DNA of 64,000 nucleotides from Lycorma delicatula (GCF_047948215.1 NC_134455.1:222126526-222190525); one strand, 5' to 3'; positions 11,931-20,900 are shown, counted from the stretch's first letter. Made by a program: numbers and translations. Notes: generated by a model from the sequence alone, not told the origin.

Positions 11931-12021
11931 TCATGTACCGGTCGACGTTCAGATCAAATATGAGCGCTGGAAAGTGTACCATACTTACAATGATTATTAA
12001 AAATTCAACAAAATACTTTAC

Positions 12022-12072
12022 AGTTTGGAACTACTCCGATAGTAGTTCTATAGTTTGGAACTATACTCCGAT
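12022..12072. repeat. Imperfect tandem repeat with small palindrome
   Basis: AGTTTGGAACTACTCCGAT at 12022-12040 recurs as AGTTTGGAACTATACTCCGAT at 12052-12072. Between them GAACTAC...GTAGTTC forms a 7-bp stem. It marks the junction between AT-rich DNA and the GC-rich repeat that follows. Confidence 0.85.
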
Positions 12073-12346
12073 GAGAGAAGACAAGGTGTTGGCTAGAATA
12101 GGACTGGGTGGATAGCCTTGCTGGTGAGGTCCAGCATGCTGCGGTGTGTTGGCACTGATGAGCCACCAAGGACTCCACGGGTAACAGTCAGGTAACAGCA
12201 CACTGAATACTGAAGGGACCCGGCGCCGCGTCGCGGCGAACTGGGTCTGGCGTGGTGTCCAAAAGGGCATTTTAATAAAGAAATCTCAAAAAGAGCTAAC
12301 CGGTAGGCCGACCTGCCATGCCGGTATATAGCCGGTAGGTGGGGAG

Positions 12347-12350
<4 letters not shown>
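12073..12350 (+). repeat. Left part of an older GC-rich repeat split by the R1 element
   Basis: A GC-rich segment in AT-rich surroundings that resumes at 18909 after the R1-clade insertion. Removing the insertion joins 12350 to 18909 and gives a unit of about 340 bp ending in an A-rich tail at 18973-18991, which implies + orientation. Class unknown; it may be a LINE 3' end or a SINE. I see no tRNA promoter boxes in it. The target-site duplication copy is 12336-12350. Confidence 0.6.
12336..12350. repeat. Target-site duplication, left copy
   Basis: TAGGTGGGGAGGCCT. The identical 15 bases occur at 18894-18908 at the other end of the R1-clade LINE. The last T merges with the element's poly(T), so the true length is 14 or 15. 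Confidence 0.9.

Positions 12351-12384
<34 letters not shown>
12350..12384 (-). repeat. Terminal poly(A) tail of the R1-clade LINE (poly T on +)
   Basis: 35 consecutive T on the + strand immediately after the left target-site duplication: the 3' end produced by target-primed reverse transcription. On the minus strand it is preceded by AATAAGATA, which contains no AATAAA. Confidence 0.9.
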
Positions 12385-12386
<2 letters not shown>

Positions 12387-12792
12387 CTTATTAAACACCC
12401 CAAGGCAACCAGCCTCCGCCCGTTAGGACATAGCATGGTCACCTTGCAGTGTCGTGGCAGCAGTCTCTGCCCCCCCTATCTGCCTCCTGCCGGAGGATCT
12501 CCCGTCGGGGTCCCCAAAGCCTCTTCGGGGTGAGCCAACCACCTCATTTGGGCAGCTAACTCCCCCCTCCTCAATGGGGCTACCCTCCCCGTCCCTATCC
12601 TACCTGTAGCCGGCACGCCTTCCGCGTACCGCTACCCCCACGCGTTCCTCTCATACCTGAGGGTCCTTAGTGCCATCATCGGGGAGCTCCGACTCCACTA
12701 TATGGGGCCAGAACACCCTAGGCAATAAGGCTACCTCCCTGGTCCCTAATCGTCGCCACGATTCATCCCCAGCCTCCAGAATTTTTTGAGGC

Positions 12793-12795
<3 letters not shown>
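12385..12795 (-). other. GC-rich segment between the two poly(A) tracts
   Basis: 411 bases lying 3' of the internal poly(A) and 5' of the terminal poly(A) in the element's sense strand. It is GC-rich, unlike the AT-richer 3' UTR at 12857-13208, and no protein is recognised in it. It may be a native second part of the 3' UTR, DNA carried along by 3' transduction, or the tail of a different element fused by template switching. Confidence 0.5.

Positions 12796-12856
<61 letters not shown>
12796..12856 (-). repeat. Internal poly(A) tract, 61 bases
   Basis: 61 T on the + strand, inside the element 412 bases from its outer tail. It directly follows the AT-rich 3' UTR of ORF2 and looks like the element's original 3' terminus. 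Confidence 0.95.
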
Positions 12857-13208
12857 CCTAGTGCTCCCCTAGCACTATCTTACGTACAGTATGCCAACAA
12901 ACCAGCAAAAACAAAATATACAAAATTACAAGATTAAAAAATTATACACAATATGTCGCCACACATGGCCCACGTGCTCCCCAAGCACTGTCCTGTTCAC
13001 AGTATATACAAAATTTCACAGAAAACACAATATTAACACACCATACCCCAATATAACATACATCCGTAGCATACTCCTCACGCCGCCCTGTGGTCCACAA
13101 GGGCGCGCGTGGGGAGTAAAACCCATATACCCCAATCACACCAAAGAAACAAGCAGAAAAAATAACAATCAAACAAATAAACTAATTAGAAATTGACGCC
13201 GACCAATA
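12857..13208 (-). other. 3' UTR of the R1-clade LINE with paired hairpins
   Basis: Between the ORF2 stop and the internal poly(A). Two similar hairpin units are visible on the + strand: AGTGCTCCCCTAGCACT at 12860-12876 (6-bp stem) and GTGCTCCCCAAGCAC at 12974-12988 (5-bp stem). Each is followed by a diverged ACAGTAT-containing stretch. 3' UTR structures often serve as RT recognition signals in this group; here that role is inference. Confidence 0.7.
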
Positions 13209-16103
13209 TCAGAGACGCGCTCGCAGCCGAGGGGGTTCCTCGTTGGCCTTCGAGTCCAAGATGGCGTGAGCCAGGCCTACCATCTCCTGCCAATGGTCCC
13301 TGGATCTGACCATCCGCCCGATGACATCGTCGGGTGAGAACGCCGTCACACGCCTCCTCTCGACGTCCCACCGGACACAGTCGAACCAAGTGTGTTCGAC
13401 CGTGTCCACTCCGTCACAGTACCTGCACATCGCCGATCTTCTGCGTTTGAACCTGTGCAGGTAACTGCCGAAATCGCCGTGGCCCGTGAGCAGCTGGGTG
13501 AGGAAGTAGTTCACTTCACCATGTCGCCGCCCCACCCATGCTCCCACGTCCGGTATCAGGCTTCTGGTCCATTGGCCCACCTGGCTCGCCGACCATCTCT
13601 CCTGCCATCGATCCAGGATCTGCGCCCTCGCCTCTTCTTTGGAGACCCCACCGAATCGCAGACATCTCTCCTCCACCAATAAGTCAATCGGTGGGGACCC
13701 CGCGACGACACAGATCGCGTCGTAGGAGACTGTTCGATACGCACAAGATGTGCGCAGGAGCAGCCTCCTATGGATCGACTCCAGCTTCCGACGATATTTC
13801 TCCACGCCGACTGCCCTGCTCCATGCAGGGGCCGCGTAGAGCAATACGGAGGTCACCGTTGTCGCGATGACCTTCCTCCTCTTCTCTGTTGGCCCTGCTG
13901 TGTTAGCCATGAGGCGAGAGATCGCCGCTAAGAGGCGTTCACCCTTCAGCACTGCCTCCTCGACGTGGGGCCCGAATGAACGGTTCTTGTCCACCCAGAC
14001 CCCAAGGTACTTCGCTGTTCGCACCCGTCGTATCTCCTCGCCGTCGATAGCCAGATGTATCTCCCTCAGAGGCCGCCGTCCTGAGAACACGACCGCCTCT
14101 GATTTCTCTGGGGCTATCGACAGCCCGTGCTCGGTCATCCAGGTATGAACGCCTCTCAGCGCCTCATTTCCTTTCTGCTCGACCTCCCGCTCCGTCGCTC
14201 CTTGAATCAGCAGGGCCAGGTCATCCGCGAATCCTATGACCTCCACCCCCTCGGGATACTGTTGCCGCAGCACTCCGTCGTACGTTATGTTCCACAGCAG
14301 CGGCCCCAGAACTGATCCTTGTGGGACTCCCGCCTGCATGTGGAACACCCGCTGTCCGGCATCAGTATCAGCGTGAACTCTCCGGTCGCTCAGGTACTCC
14401 TTTATTATGTGCTGGAGCTGACCGGAGATCCCTCGCTCCGCTAAAGCCTGCCCTATGATCTCCCAGGGCAGGCTATTAAACGCGTTACGCACATCGAGTA
14501 GTACCAGGGCCGGAATTCTCCTGGTTCTCCAGGTCCCGCCGGCGGCATCATCCACGAAGCGCATCACCTCCCGTACTGCGTGGACCGTAGATCTTCCTTT
14601 CCGAAATCCGTATTGGCGAGGGGATAGACCCCCCCCCGCCTCTACTTCCGCCGTCAACCTACCCTCGACGATCCTTTCGTAAATCTTACCCAGTGTGCTA
14701 AGCAGGCACACCGGTCTGAATGCTCCAGGATCGCCCAGGGCTCGGCCCGGCTTTGGCAACAGAACCAGACGCGCGACCCTCCAGCACGCCGGGAAAACGC
14801 CCCGCACGAAGGCACTGTTCAAACAGTCCAGCACCAACCACGGGAACGCCTCCACAACCATCCGAGCCACTGCCCCCGGCACCCCGTCTGGGCCCGGGCT
14901 CTTCTTGATGTTTACCCTCGCAGCGGCTCCCTGGAGTTCTGGAAGGGAGATCCTTCTTACGTCGTCCATCGGCGCCACTCTCCACTCCACCTCCGGTAAA
15001 CTGGGGAAGAGCGAGTCGACTATACCGTCGATCATGTCCCCGGCGATGATCGGCAGTCGTCTCCCCAACCGCTTGGTGACAAGTTTGTAGGCTTGCCCCC
15101 AAGGGTCCTCCTGCAGCTGGTCAACGAGCCTCTTCCACGACTCGCTCTTCTCCTTCCGGATCTCCCTTTTCAGCCGGTTCCTTTCTGCCTTCAGGTCGCG
15201 CGCCAGCTCCTCGACGTCGTCCCTCTCCCTCGCTCTGCTCCTGTTAAGGCGACGCCGAAGACGCTGTACGTTCGCCCGTATCTCCCCTATCGTCGCGGTC
15301 CACCAGTACACCCTTCTCCGCGGGCTCCTTCTGGCTGCCAATTCGTCAGTGCAGGCCTGCTGGACCGCTTCTGCAAGCCCTTCTGGCTCCGTCGGATATT
15401 CTTCTAAGAAGCGATCCGCAAGCCGCTTCCGGAGCCCCGGTATGTGACGCTCGTCGAAAAACCATGCCGCCGGCCTCTCCGTCGGTCGCGGGCCACCAAG
15501 CTGGATTCGTATCCCCCTGTGGTCACTGCCAAGTTCGTCTGCCAGAACCTCACACCTCTCGACTCTTCTGGCCACAGCGTCCGTAGCGTACACGTGATCG
15601 AGGACCGATCCTCTGGCACCCCTCCAGAAGGTGGGGGTGTCATCGTTAAGGCTGACTAACCCGAGCGAGGCGGTTAGCTCCGCTAACTCCTCTCCCCGCT
15701 CGTCGGTGACTCCTCCTCCTACTTCAGCGATCTTCGCATTGAAGTCCCCCACGACGAGGGCGGGAACCCCAGCCCTCCTCAGATCCTCTCCTAGGTTGCT
15801 AAGGAACTCCACGTAGCTCGCCCACGTGGAGTTGGGGGAGATATAACAGCAGTACACGTAGATCTCCCCCACCCTAGCCCTAACAAACCCGTCTCCCCGA
15901 TGTTGGTGGGAGACCGCATATTTCCCCGTGAGGTCCTTCAATGCCGCATCCTCACCACGGTCGATCAGCCAGCCTTTGTCCCTGATCACGCGGCCGTTCG
16001 GCTCCGCCACGAGGGCGAAGTCCGCTCCGTCCTTGGAGGCAGCTTCCCACAGGAGGTCGTGGACGAGACCGCTCCTATTAGCGTTGATGTAGAGGAGCTT
16101 CAT
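13209..16103 (-). CDS. R1-clade LINE ORF2: endonuclease-reverse transcriptase
   Basis: A 964-residue protein that nicks target DNA and copies element RNA from the nick. The endonuclease occupies about residues 1-205: INANR (N7), VAEPN (E34), VVGDFNAK (D120, N122), VLDHVY (D169), GSDHRG (D194, H195). The RT is about 380-790: KKSPGPDG (401-408), FRPVCLLSTLGKIYERIVEG (462-481), YGFRKGRST, LLDVRNAFN (D537), GVPQGSVLGPLLW (593-605), GFADDLALL (D627, D628) and AKYLGVWVD. A C-terminal zinc motif C893-X2-C896-X7-H904-X4-C909 matches the R1-type CCHC finger. No RNase H is present. No stop or frameshift is seen and all catalytic residues are in place. The start codon overlaps the ORF1 stop (ATGA), suggesting translation by termination-reinitiation. 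Length is near the usual 1000 residues or so. Confidence 0.95.
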   Translation of the reverse strand: MKLLYINANRSGLVHDLLWEAASKDGADFALVAEPNGRVIRDKGWLIDRGEDAALKDLTGKYAVSHQHRGDGFVRARVGEIYVYCCYISPNSTWASYVEFLSNLGEDLRRAGVPALVVGDFNAKIAEVGGGVTDERGEELAELTASLGLVSLNDDTPTFWRGARGSVLDHVYATDAVARRVERCEVLADELGSDHRGIRIQLGGPRPTERPAAWFFDERHIPGLRKRLADRFLEEYPTEPEGLAEAVQQACTDELAARRSPRRRVYWWTATIGEIRANVQRLRRRLNRSRARERDDVEELARDLKAERNRLKREIRKEKSESWKRLVDQLQEDPWGQAYKLVTKRLGRRLPIIAGDMIDGIVDSLFPSLPEVEWRVAPMDDVRRISLPELQGAAARVNIKKSPGPDGVPGAVARMVVEAFPWLVLDCLNSAFVRGVFPACWRVARLVLLPKPGRALGDPGAFRPVCLLSTLGKIYERIVEGRLTAEVEAGGGLSPRQYGFRKGRSTVHAVREVMRFVDDAAGGTWRTRRIPALVLLDVRNAFNSLPWEIIGQALAERGISGQLQHIIKEYLSDRRVHADTDAGQRVFHMQAGVPQGSVLGPLLWNITYDGVLRQQYPEGVEVIGFADDLALLIQGATEREVEQKGNEALRGVHTWMTEHGLSIAPEKSEAVVFSGRRPLREIHLAIDGEEIRRVRTAKYLGVWVDKNRSFGPHVEEAVLKGERLLAAISRLMANTAGPTEKRRKVIATTVTSVLLYAAPAWSRAVGVEKYRRKLESIHRRLLLRTSCAYRTVSYDAICVVAGSPPIDLLVEERCLRFGGVSKEEARAQILDRWQERWSASQVGQWTRSLIPDVGAWVGRRHGEVNYFLTQLLTGHGDFGSYLHRFKRRRSAMCRYCDGVDTVEHTWFDCVRWDVERRRVTAFSPDDVIGRMVRSRDHWQEMVGLAHAILDSKANEEPPRLRARL

Positions 16104-17635
16104 CGCGTGGTGTTTGCCCCTCTACACCTCCGATCACCAAAGCCGTGTCCGGACTGCCCGCACTTGACGCAGCTCGGCTTCTCCCTGCAGTCCCGTCTCA
16201 GATGGCCCGCTCCTCCGCAATTGTAACAGGTCTTCGACCTGTCCGGCCCCTTGCATTCAGCCGCCCTGTGTCCGTGCTCCCAGCAGCGATAGCATCTGGG
16301 ATCAGTCTCCCACCGGAACACACGGCACGACTGCCACCCGATGCGCACCTTCTCCTTGGCCACTAGAGCCTCAGCCGCCCGCCTGGCGAGGACCACCACC
16401 GCATTCTGAGACTGCCCGTACGCTGGTCTCAACGAGTTCACCTTAGTTGCCCAGTGGTCTTCTCCGGGCAACGCGTCCTTGACTGCCTGCAACAACTCCT
16501 CCTTTGTCACCTCACAGTCAAGGCCCTTGACCGTCACTGGTACGGGCCACTCTCCTCTGCCTCCCGGGGTAACCGTCACACCCTGGAGGCGACCTTGGAT
16601 CGCCTCGGAGAGGGCCTTGGCTTCTCCGGCCGCGTCGGAAATCTTTATTTCCAGGCCCTCCCCGCGTCCTTTTCTTGCGGAGACCACTGCCCCCGCAAGC
16701 TCGTCGCCAGTCCCCGCCTTTACCTCGCGGAGCAGCTGGGCGAAAGTCAGGCCCTCCTTCCTTACCACGACCGTCTTGGTCGGCGTCGTCGGCTTGGCCT
16801 CCTGCCGCCTTCGATGACCCTCCTCCCTGGTCGCAAAGATGGCCCTCCGGGAACCGTCTCTCCTGGCCAGGTACTCCTGCAGGCGCCGTGCGATGTTCAT
16901 GGTGCTCCCCGCCAATGCCCATACGGGGATCACCGCGCCTGCGACACCTTCGATCTTCTGAAGGCCCTCCACGATCTGCCTGGCCAGCTCTTCCTTCGGG
17001 GACTCCGAGTCCACCGCCAGAACGAACGTCTCACTCAGGGCTTCAGCCTCCCCAAGCAACACGTCCGCCCCGACGGAGTCACGGAGCACACTCCCTGATG
17101 CCACCTTCCCTTCGTTAAGCATCCTACATATCCTGGGCGCCCTATCGCACACCTTGCGCGCGAAGTCGCCCCTCTTGTTCCCTTTCAGGTCCAAGATGAC
17201 CGCCATCCTGCGACCAGTATCCTCGTCTGGCTCGCCGTCCTTCACCTCCGTGAACTGGAAGCAGTTCGCCGGCCATTTCCGGGAGATAAGGCCCGGCAAC
17301 TGCTCCTGCGTAACCCCGTCCTCGATCTTCTTACGCAACTCCTCGGAGTTGGCCTCTGCTACCTCCATCGCCGCTGGTTCCACCTCCGTTTGGACACCAA
17401 ACTCCCGCGTGTCCGGGGCAAGCAGGCCGTCGACCCTGTCCATGACCGCATCCACCTGCTTGTCCAGGATCCACGCCACCTCCTTGATCTCCCTTTTCGT
17501 ATTAGGGTTGTCCCTAACCAGGGCCAGCAACTTGTTGACCTCATTCCTGAGGTCCAACATGTCCGGGTGGGGCGCCCGCGCTCCTTCCTCCGCGGAGTCG
17601 TCGCTGCTCCCACTCCGTACCCGCTTCCTCGGCAT
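16100..17635 (-). CDS. R1-clade LINE ORF1: gag-like RNA-binding protein
   Basis: A 511-residue protein expected to bind element RNA and form the RNP with ORF2. The N-terminus is basic then acidic (PRKRVRSGSSDDSAEE), and residues about 27-75 look helical or coiled. The centre (about 120-440) is less distinctive. Near the C-terminus are three CCHC zinc knuckles: C448-X2-C451-X4-H456-X4-C461, C470-X2-C473-X4-H478-X4-C483, and C489-X2-C492-X4-H497-X6-C504. Three knuckles are typical of R1-clade ORF1. The start is the first Met after the C-rich 5' UTR; the stop TGA overlaps the ORF2 ATG. Codon use is GC-rich, unlike the genome around it. No disabling change is seen. Confidence 0.92.
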   Translation of the reverse strand: MPRKRVRSGSSDDSAEEGARAPHPDMLDLRNEVNKLLALVRDNPNTKREIKEVAWILDKQVDAVMDRVDGLLAPDTREFGVQTEVEPAAMEVAEANSEELRKKIEDGVTQEQLPGLISRKWPANCFQFTEVKDGEPDEDTGRRMAVILDLKGNKRGDFARKVCDRAPRICRMLNEGKVASGSVLRDSVGADVLLGEAEALSETFVLAVDSESPKEELARQIVEGLQKIEGVAGAVIPVWALAGSTMNIARRLQEYLARRDGSRRAIFATREEGHRRRQEAKPTTPTKTVVVRKEGLTFAQLLREVKAGTGDELAGAVVSARKGRGEGLEIKISDAAGEAKALSEAIQGRLQGVTVTPGGRGEWPVPVTVKGLDCEVTKEELLQAVKDALPGEDHWATKVNSLRPAYGQSQNAVVVLARRAAEALVAKEKVRIGWQSCRVFRWETDPRCYRCWEHGHRAAECKGPDRSKTCYNCGGAGHLRRDCREKPSCVKCGQSGHGFGDRRCRGANTTR

Positions 17636-18893
17636 TCCGACCCCAAGTAGTCAAAAAGAAAGCAGAAAAAAATAAAATCAGGAAAGAAATGACTCTAGTA
17701 GCCAAACGGGGGGAGATACAAAAAAAGTGTGGGGAGGTAAAAAGTTCTTCAGGGGAAGAGGAAACTATTTGAGGGAGAGGGGTCAAAAAAAAATTTTTTG
17801 CCCGGGGGGGGGGTGACAAAAATGCTCCCCGCGAAACTTGAGGGGGGGGTTGGGGGGGGGGGTGGGGGGGGTCGGGTGGGGGGGGGGGTCGGATAGAACC
17901 AAAAGGGTTTGGGGCTAGGTGGCCCCTAAGCCGAGATATAGGGAAACAAAGATTTCCCTATATACACTGATCTCAAACACTTAGAAAATTTTCAAAAAAT
18001 TTCCTAAGTGAATGATACGTAACTCTTTTTTAACTAGTTCTTTTTTTTAAAATTACCGGGCTAAATATTAACACTTTAAAAACGCCCGCCCTTGCAGGTT
18101 ACCACTCCAAAAACAAAAAAGTTCACCAAAGAGTATAAACTGTACATAAAAACTTAAAGAATATAATATAACTGGGAATTACCTATCTAATTCCAACTCT
18201 CGCCGCTGGAAGCTCTGCCGCCACTATCACCCGGCCTCTGGATGAAGTCCAGCCGAGCCGAACTAATCGATAGTATTGGAAATATAACTTTTTGACGGAC
18301 TGTACTTAGTATCACTCCGCCACTTCCGATACTATTTCCAATACACCACGTGTTTTAAGAAAACACTAAAAAACCTTATAATTAAACAAATACTGGTCCA
18401 ATCGCCACCAAATTTTAAACTAGCCTAAATCCTAATCTATATTTTCGTTCTATAACGTCAGAATCCCAAGAAACTACTACTAAAAATTATAAAAAATACG
18501 CAAATTGTCACCACGTGCTTAACCTAATTAAACACTAAAACACAAATAACTTAAAAACTAACGGACCGATTTTGACGAAATTTAGTTTTTTGCACTTCGT
18601 TTATCGTGCCCTTAAACCTCCGATAACTCACTAAGCTGTATACACAGTTTAAAAATAATAGTGAACACTGCCGGTTTTGGCGCCACGCGGCCACCGTATT
18701 TCACACTAAAACGTTAATATCTTCGCTGTTTCTTAACTTATCTTAAAAATTTTTTTACACACTCACACAAATAACTCTATACTTTGATATCATACACAAT
18801 AATACTCACAAATACTCTAAAAAACTACTCAAAATACAATAAACGCCGGAGCTCCTTAATGGCTGCCTTTCCGCTACGAGTCCAGTACTCGAC
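17636..18893 (-). promoter_or_regulatory. 5' UTR and presumed internal promoter of the R1-clade LINE
   Basis: 1258 bases between the right target-site duplication and the ORF1 start. LINEs of this kind normally carry an internal promoter here, which is inferred. The element begins TCGAGTACTGGACTCGTAGC on the minus strand. It includes a long G-run tract on + (17804-17893) and a 12-bp inverted repeat GTATTGGAAATA (18273-18284) / TATTTCCAATAC (18333-18344). No open frame of note. Confidence 0.6.
17804..17893. repeat. G-run tract (C-rich on the LINE sense strand)
   Basis: At least six runs of 5 to 11 G on the + strand within 90 bases, inside the R1-clade 5' UTR just upstream of ORF1. It could form a G-quadruplex on the antisense strand or an i-motif on the sense strand; this is inference. 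Confidence 0.85.
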
Positions 18894-18908
18894 TAGGTGG
18901 GGAGGCCT
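18894..18908. repeat. Target-site duplication, right copy
   Basis: TAGGTGGGGAGGCCT, identical to 12336-12350. It fixes the 5' end of the LINE at 18893. Confidence 0.9.
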
Positions 18909-18991
18909 ATCTGAGTTTAAAGACACTCCCCTGGGTGGCGTAATACCAACAAGTCGGTCCGGCCCAGGGGAGAAAAAAAAGCAAAAAAAAG
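18909..18991 (+). repeat. Right part and A-rich tail of the split older repeat
   Basis: Continues the GC-rich repeat interrupted at 12350. CTCCCCTGGG (18926-18935) and CCCAGGGGAG (18963-18972) form a 10-bp perfect stem with a 27-nt loop. An A-rich tail with GC interruptions follows at 18973-18991, as at the 3' end of a retroposon in + orientation. Confidence 0.65.
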
Positions 18992-19319
18992 CATATTCTC
19001 CATGAGTGAGGAGACGCGGCATTTTCAAAACGAAGAATTCACAAATTAATATAACTTTTTTAAATTCTGATTTCATTAGAAGGATAGGTAGGTATATTTA
19101 GAATACAAGGAATAAAAAAACGCTACATAACTTGATTTCCAAAGATAATTAAACATAATCAAAATTATGTCAAAAACTAATAAGCCGCCTAACATTTATT
19201 ATAAACACTAATCACAATTTTATGACAATAATGAATAGTAATCAAATTAATTTCTAAGCATAAAGTTTCCAATCTAATTTTTCAATGGTCTCTAAATTTA
19301 TTTTATTAAAAACAGTTGC
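18992..19319. other. AT-rich stretch, nothing recognised
   Basis: No coding pattern or repeat copy recognised. Confidence 0.5.
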
Positions 19320-19790
19320 TTTTAATTACTTCCTTGAACGAAGTAAGGGTGTATCGTGATCGCGAAAAATTTCGGTTTCTAGATTTCAGCGGAAATATTC
19401 ATTTTGACCATCCCTGAACCTATTTTGACTAGTTTCGGTGTGACGTCTGTACGTACATATGTATCTCGCATAACTCAAAAACGATTAGCCGTAGAATGTT
19501 GAAATTTTTTATTTAGGGCTGTTGTAAGAGTTAGTTGTCCACCTCCACTTTTGATTGCAATCGACTGGACGAAAGTGTCCAAAAAGCTCCAAAGTCCCAA
19601 AAAACGTGGATTTTGGACTTTTTCTTAACTGCAATCTTAAGCGCTAGTTGAGAGCTTTTCAACGGTATATCATAAATGGTACTTATTTTCACTGATTTCG
19701 GAGTAATAGCCAAATAAAATTTTAATTAATGAAATCTTGGGATCTTAGGGGAAGGCACATCGGTTTGAATCAGACTTCATCTCCTTTTTT
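19320..19790. repeat. Probable dispersed noncoding repeat
   Basis: Compositionally distinct from its flanks and without a convincing open frame. It begins near TTCCTTGAACGAAGTAAGGG and ends near GGTTTGAATCAGACTTCATC. From memory, sequences of this form recur widely in some hemipteran genomes; only one copy lies in this window, so copy number cannot be shown here. The end contains GGTTTGAATCA, close to a tRNA B box (GGTTCGANNCC), but no matching A box was found upstream. Confidence 0.35.
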
Positions 19791-20595
19791 TAACTTCTTT
19801 TTTTTTAATTTAAATATATTGATTTATTAATAATTTTACAATCTCTGATTGTAAAATTTTTTTACGATGAACAATAATTCAATTATAAAATAAAAAGCAA
19901 AAATATCAAAAGTTTTTAATGAAATAAAATTTTATGTACTTTCCATCTTAAAAAAAAAGTTTAAATGTAATTTATAGGCGTACAAGAAAGTCATGTGTTG
20001 TCCATGTCAGATTTTTTTAAAACAATTTCATAATATTTTTCTGTTAAGTTCTGTTCTCTTTTCTTTTCAGTTTCAATTTTTTATTTATTTTAATAAACTT
20101 AATTACAACAATTTTCTCAAAATTAAATTCTCTACATGATTTCCTTATAAAATTTACTCATTTATTAGTTATTTAACAAAGTTATTGTACTTAAAATCTA
20201 AAAAAACAACATGTTTTTCGTCACCGAATTGTTCTGTTTACGTTGGATATGAAGAAAAACTATGGGAGATAGTTTCGTGAGCTGCTTTATTCGATTTTTC
20301 AAGTCAGAAAACATAACAAACCTTCAACTTTATCCTTTATATAACGCCTTAAAAATTTCAGTATGACTCATTTCAGGATAAACTGAATTACCCCGGTTAT
20401 TGGGTGGACGCAACATGTCACCAAAATTTATCCAAAAAAATAGTAATTCATGATGATATTCACCATACTTAAAAAACGGAGAGTAAATGAGTATAGCGGA
20501 TACAATTTTCTGCAACAAAAGAATAGCCTGTAAGCAATACAATCGCTATGTTGTATGTTAGCACAGTGATTGCGCGAACCTGGCTACCTTACAAC
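19791..20595. other. AT-rich stretch with small hairpin
   Basis: AATTTTACAAT (19832-19842) and ATTGTAAAATT (19848-19858) form an 11-bp stem. No gene recognised. Confidence 0.6.
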
Positions 20596-20900
20596 CCACC
20601 AGGTTGGTCTAGTGGTGAACACGTAATCGTAAATCAGTTGATTTCGAAGTCGAGAGTTCTAAAGTTTAAACCCTAGTAAAAGAAGTTACTTTTATACGGA
20701 TTATGTAATACGGTATGTATTACTTGAATACTAGATCTTGGAAATCGGTATTCTTTGGTGCTTGGGTTTCAATTAGCCATACATTTCAGGAAGACTGTAC
20801 AAGACTATACTTCACTTTCATTCATACATATCATCCTCATACATCCTCTGAAGTAGTACCTTATAGTGGTTCCGAAGTTAAACAAAAAAAAGTCTGGCTA
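20596..20900 (+). repeat. tRNA-derived SINE, copy 1
   Basis: The head resembles a tRNA. The A box TGGTCTAGTGG (20605-20615) fits TRGYNNARNNG exactly, and a B-box-like AGTTTAAACCC (20663-20673) lies at tRNA-like spacing. The body (GAATACTAGATCTTGG ... GACTGTACAAGACTATACTTC ... ATCATCCTCATACATCCTCTG) is shared with copies at 25429-25557 and 28402-28618. It ends in an A-rich tail after AAGTTAAACA. SINEs have an RNA polymerase III promoter and are mobilised by LINE enzymes. A 20-bp stretch near 20703-20722 is absent from copy 3. Confidence 0.7.

Larger units (their letters stand above)
12351..18893 (-). mobile_element. Full-length R1-clade LINE with intact ORF1 and ORF2
   Basis: A 6.5-kb non-LTR retrotransposon on the minus strand. 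From 5' (high coordinate): 5' UTR 18893-17636, ORF1 17635-16100, ORF2 16103-13209 overlapping ORF1 by 4 bases (ATGA), a 3' UTR, a 61-base poly(A) (12856-12796), a further 411 bases, and a terminal poly(A) of about 35 bases. A 15-bp target-site duplication flanks it. Three CCHC knuckles in ORF1, an endonuclease plus RT in ORF2 with no RNase H, and a C-terminal CCHC finger fit the R1 clade. Both frames are open throughout and the element is GC-rich in AT-rich DNA, so the insertion is probably recent and could still be competent. It is not inserted in rDNA. Confidence 0.9.

Noticed and set aside
13392..17675. Many long open frames on the strand opposite to the R1-clade ORFs (for example 14695-15090 and 16454-17098)
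   Set aside because: They are shadows of GC-rich coding sequence, rich in Pro/Arg/Ser, with no domain motifs, whereas the minus-strand frames hold complete endonuclease, RT and zinc motifs.
12073..18991. Insertion of the R1-clade LINE into rRNA, tRNA or snRNA genes
   Set aside because: The rejoined flanks do not resemble the 28S target or any structural RNA gene that I can recognise.
20596..20680. A functional tRNA gene
   Set aside because: A and B boxes are present, but no cloverleaf with paired acceptor stem or anticodon arm can be drawn, and the segment continues into a SINE body shared by other copies.
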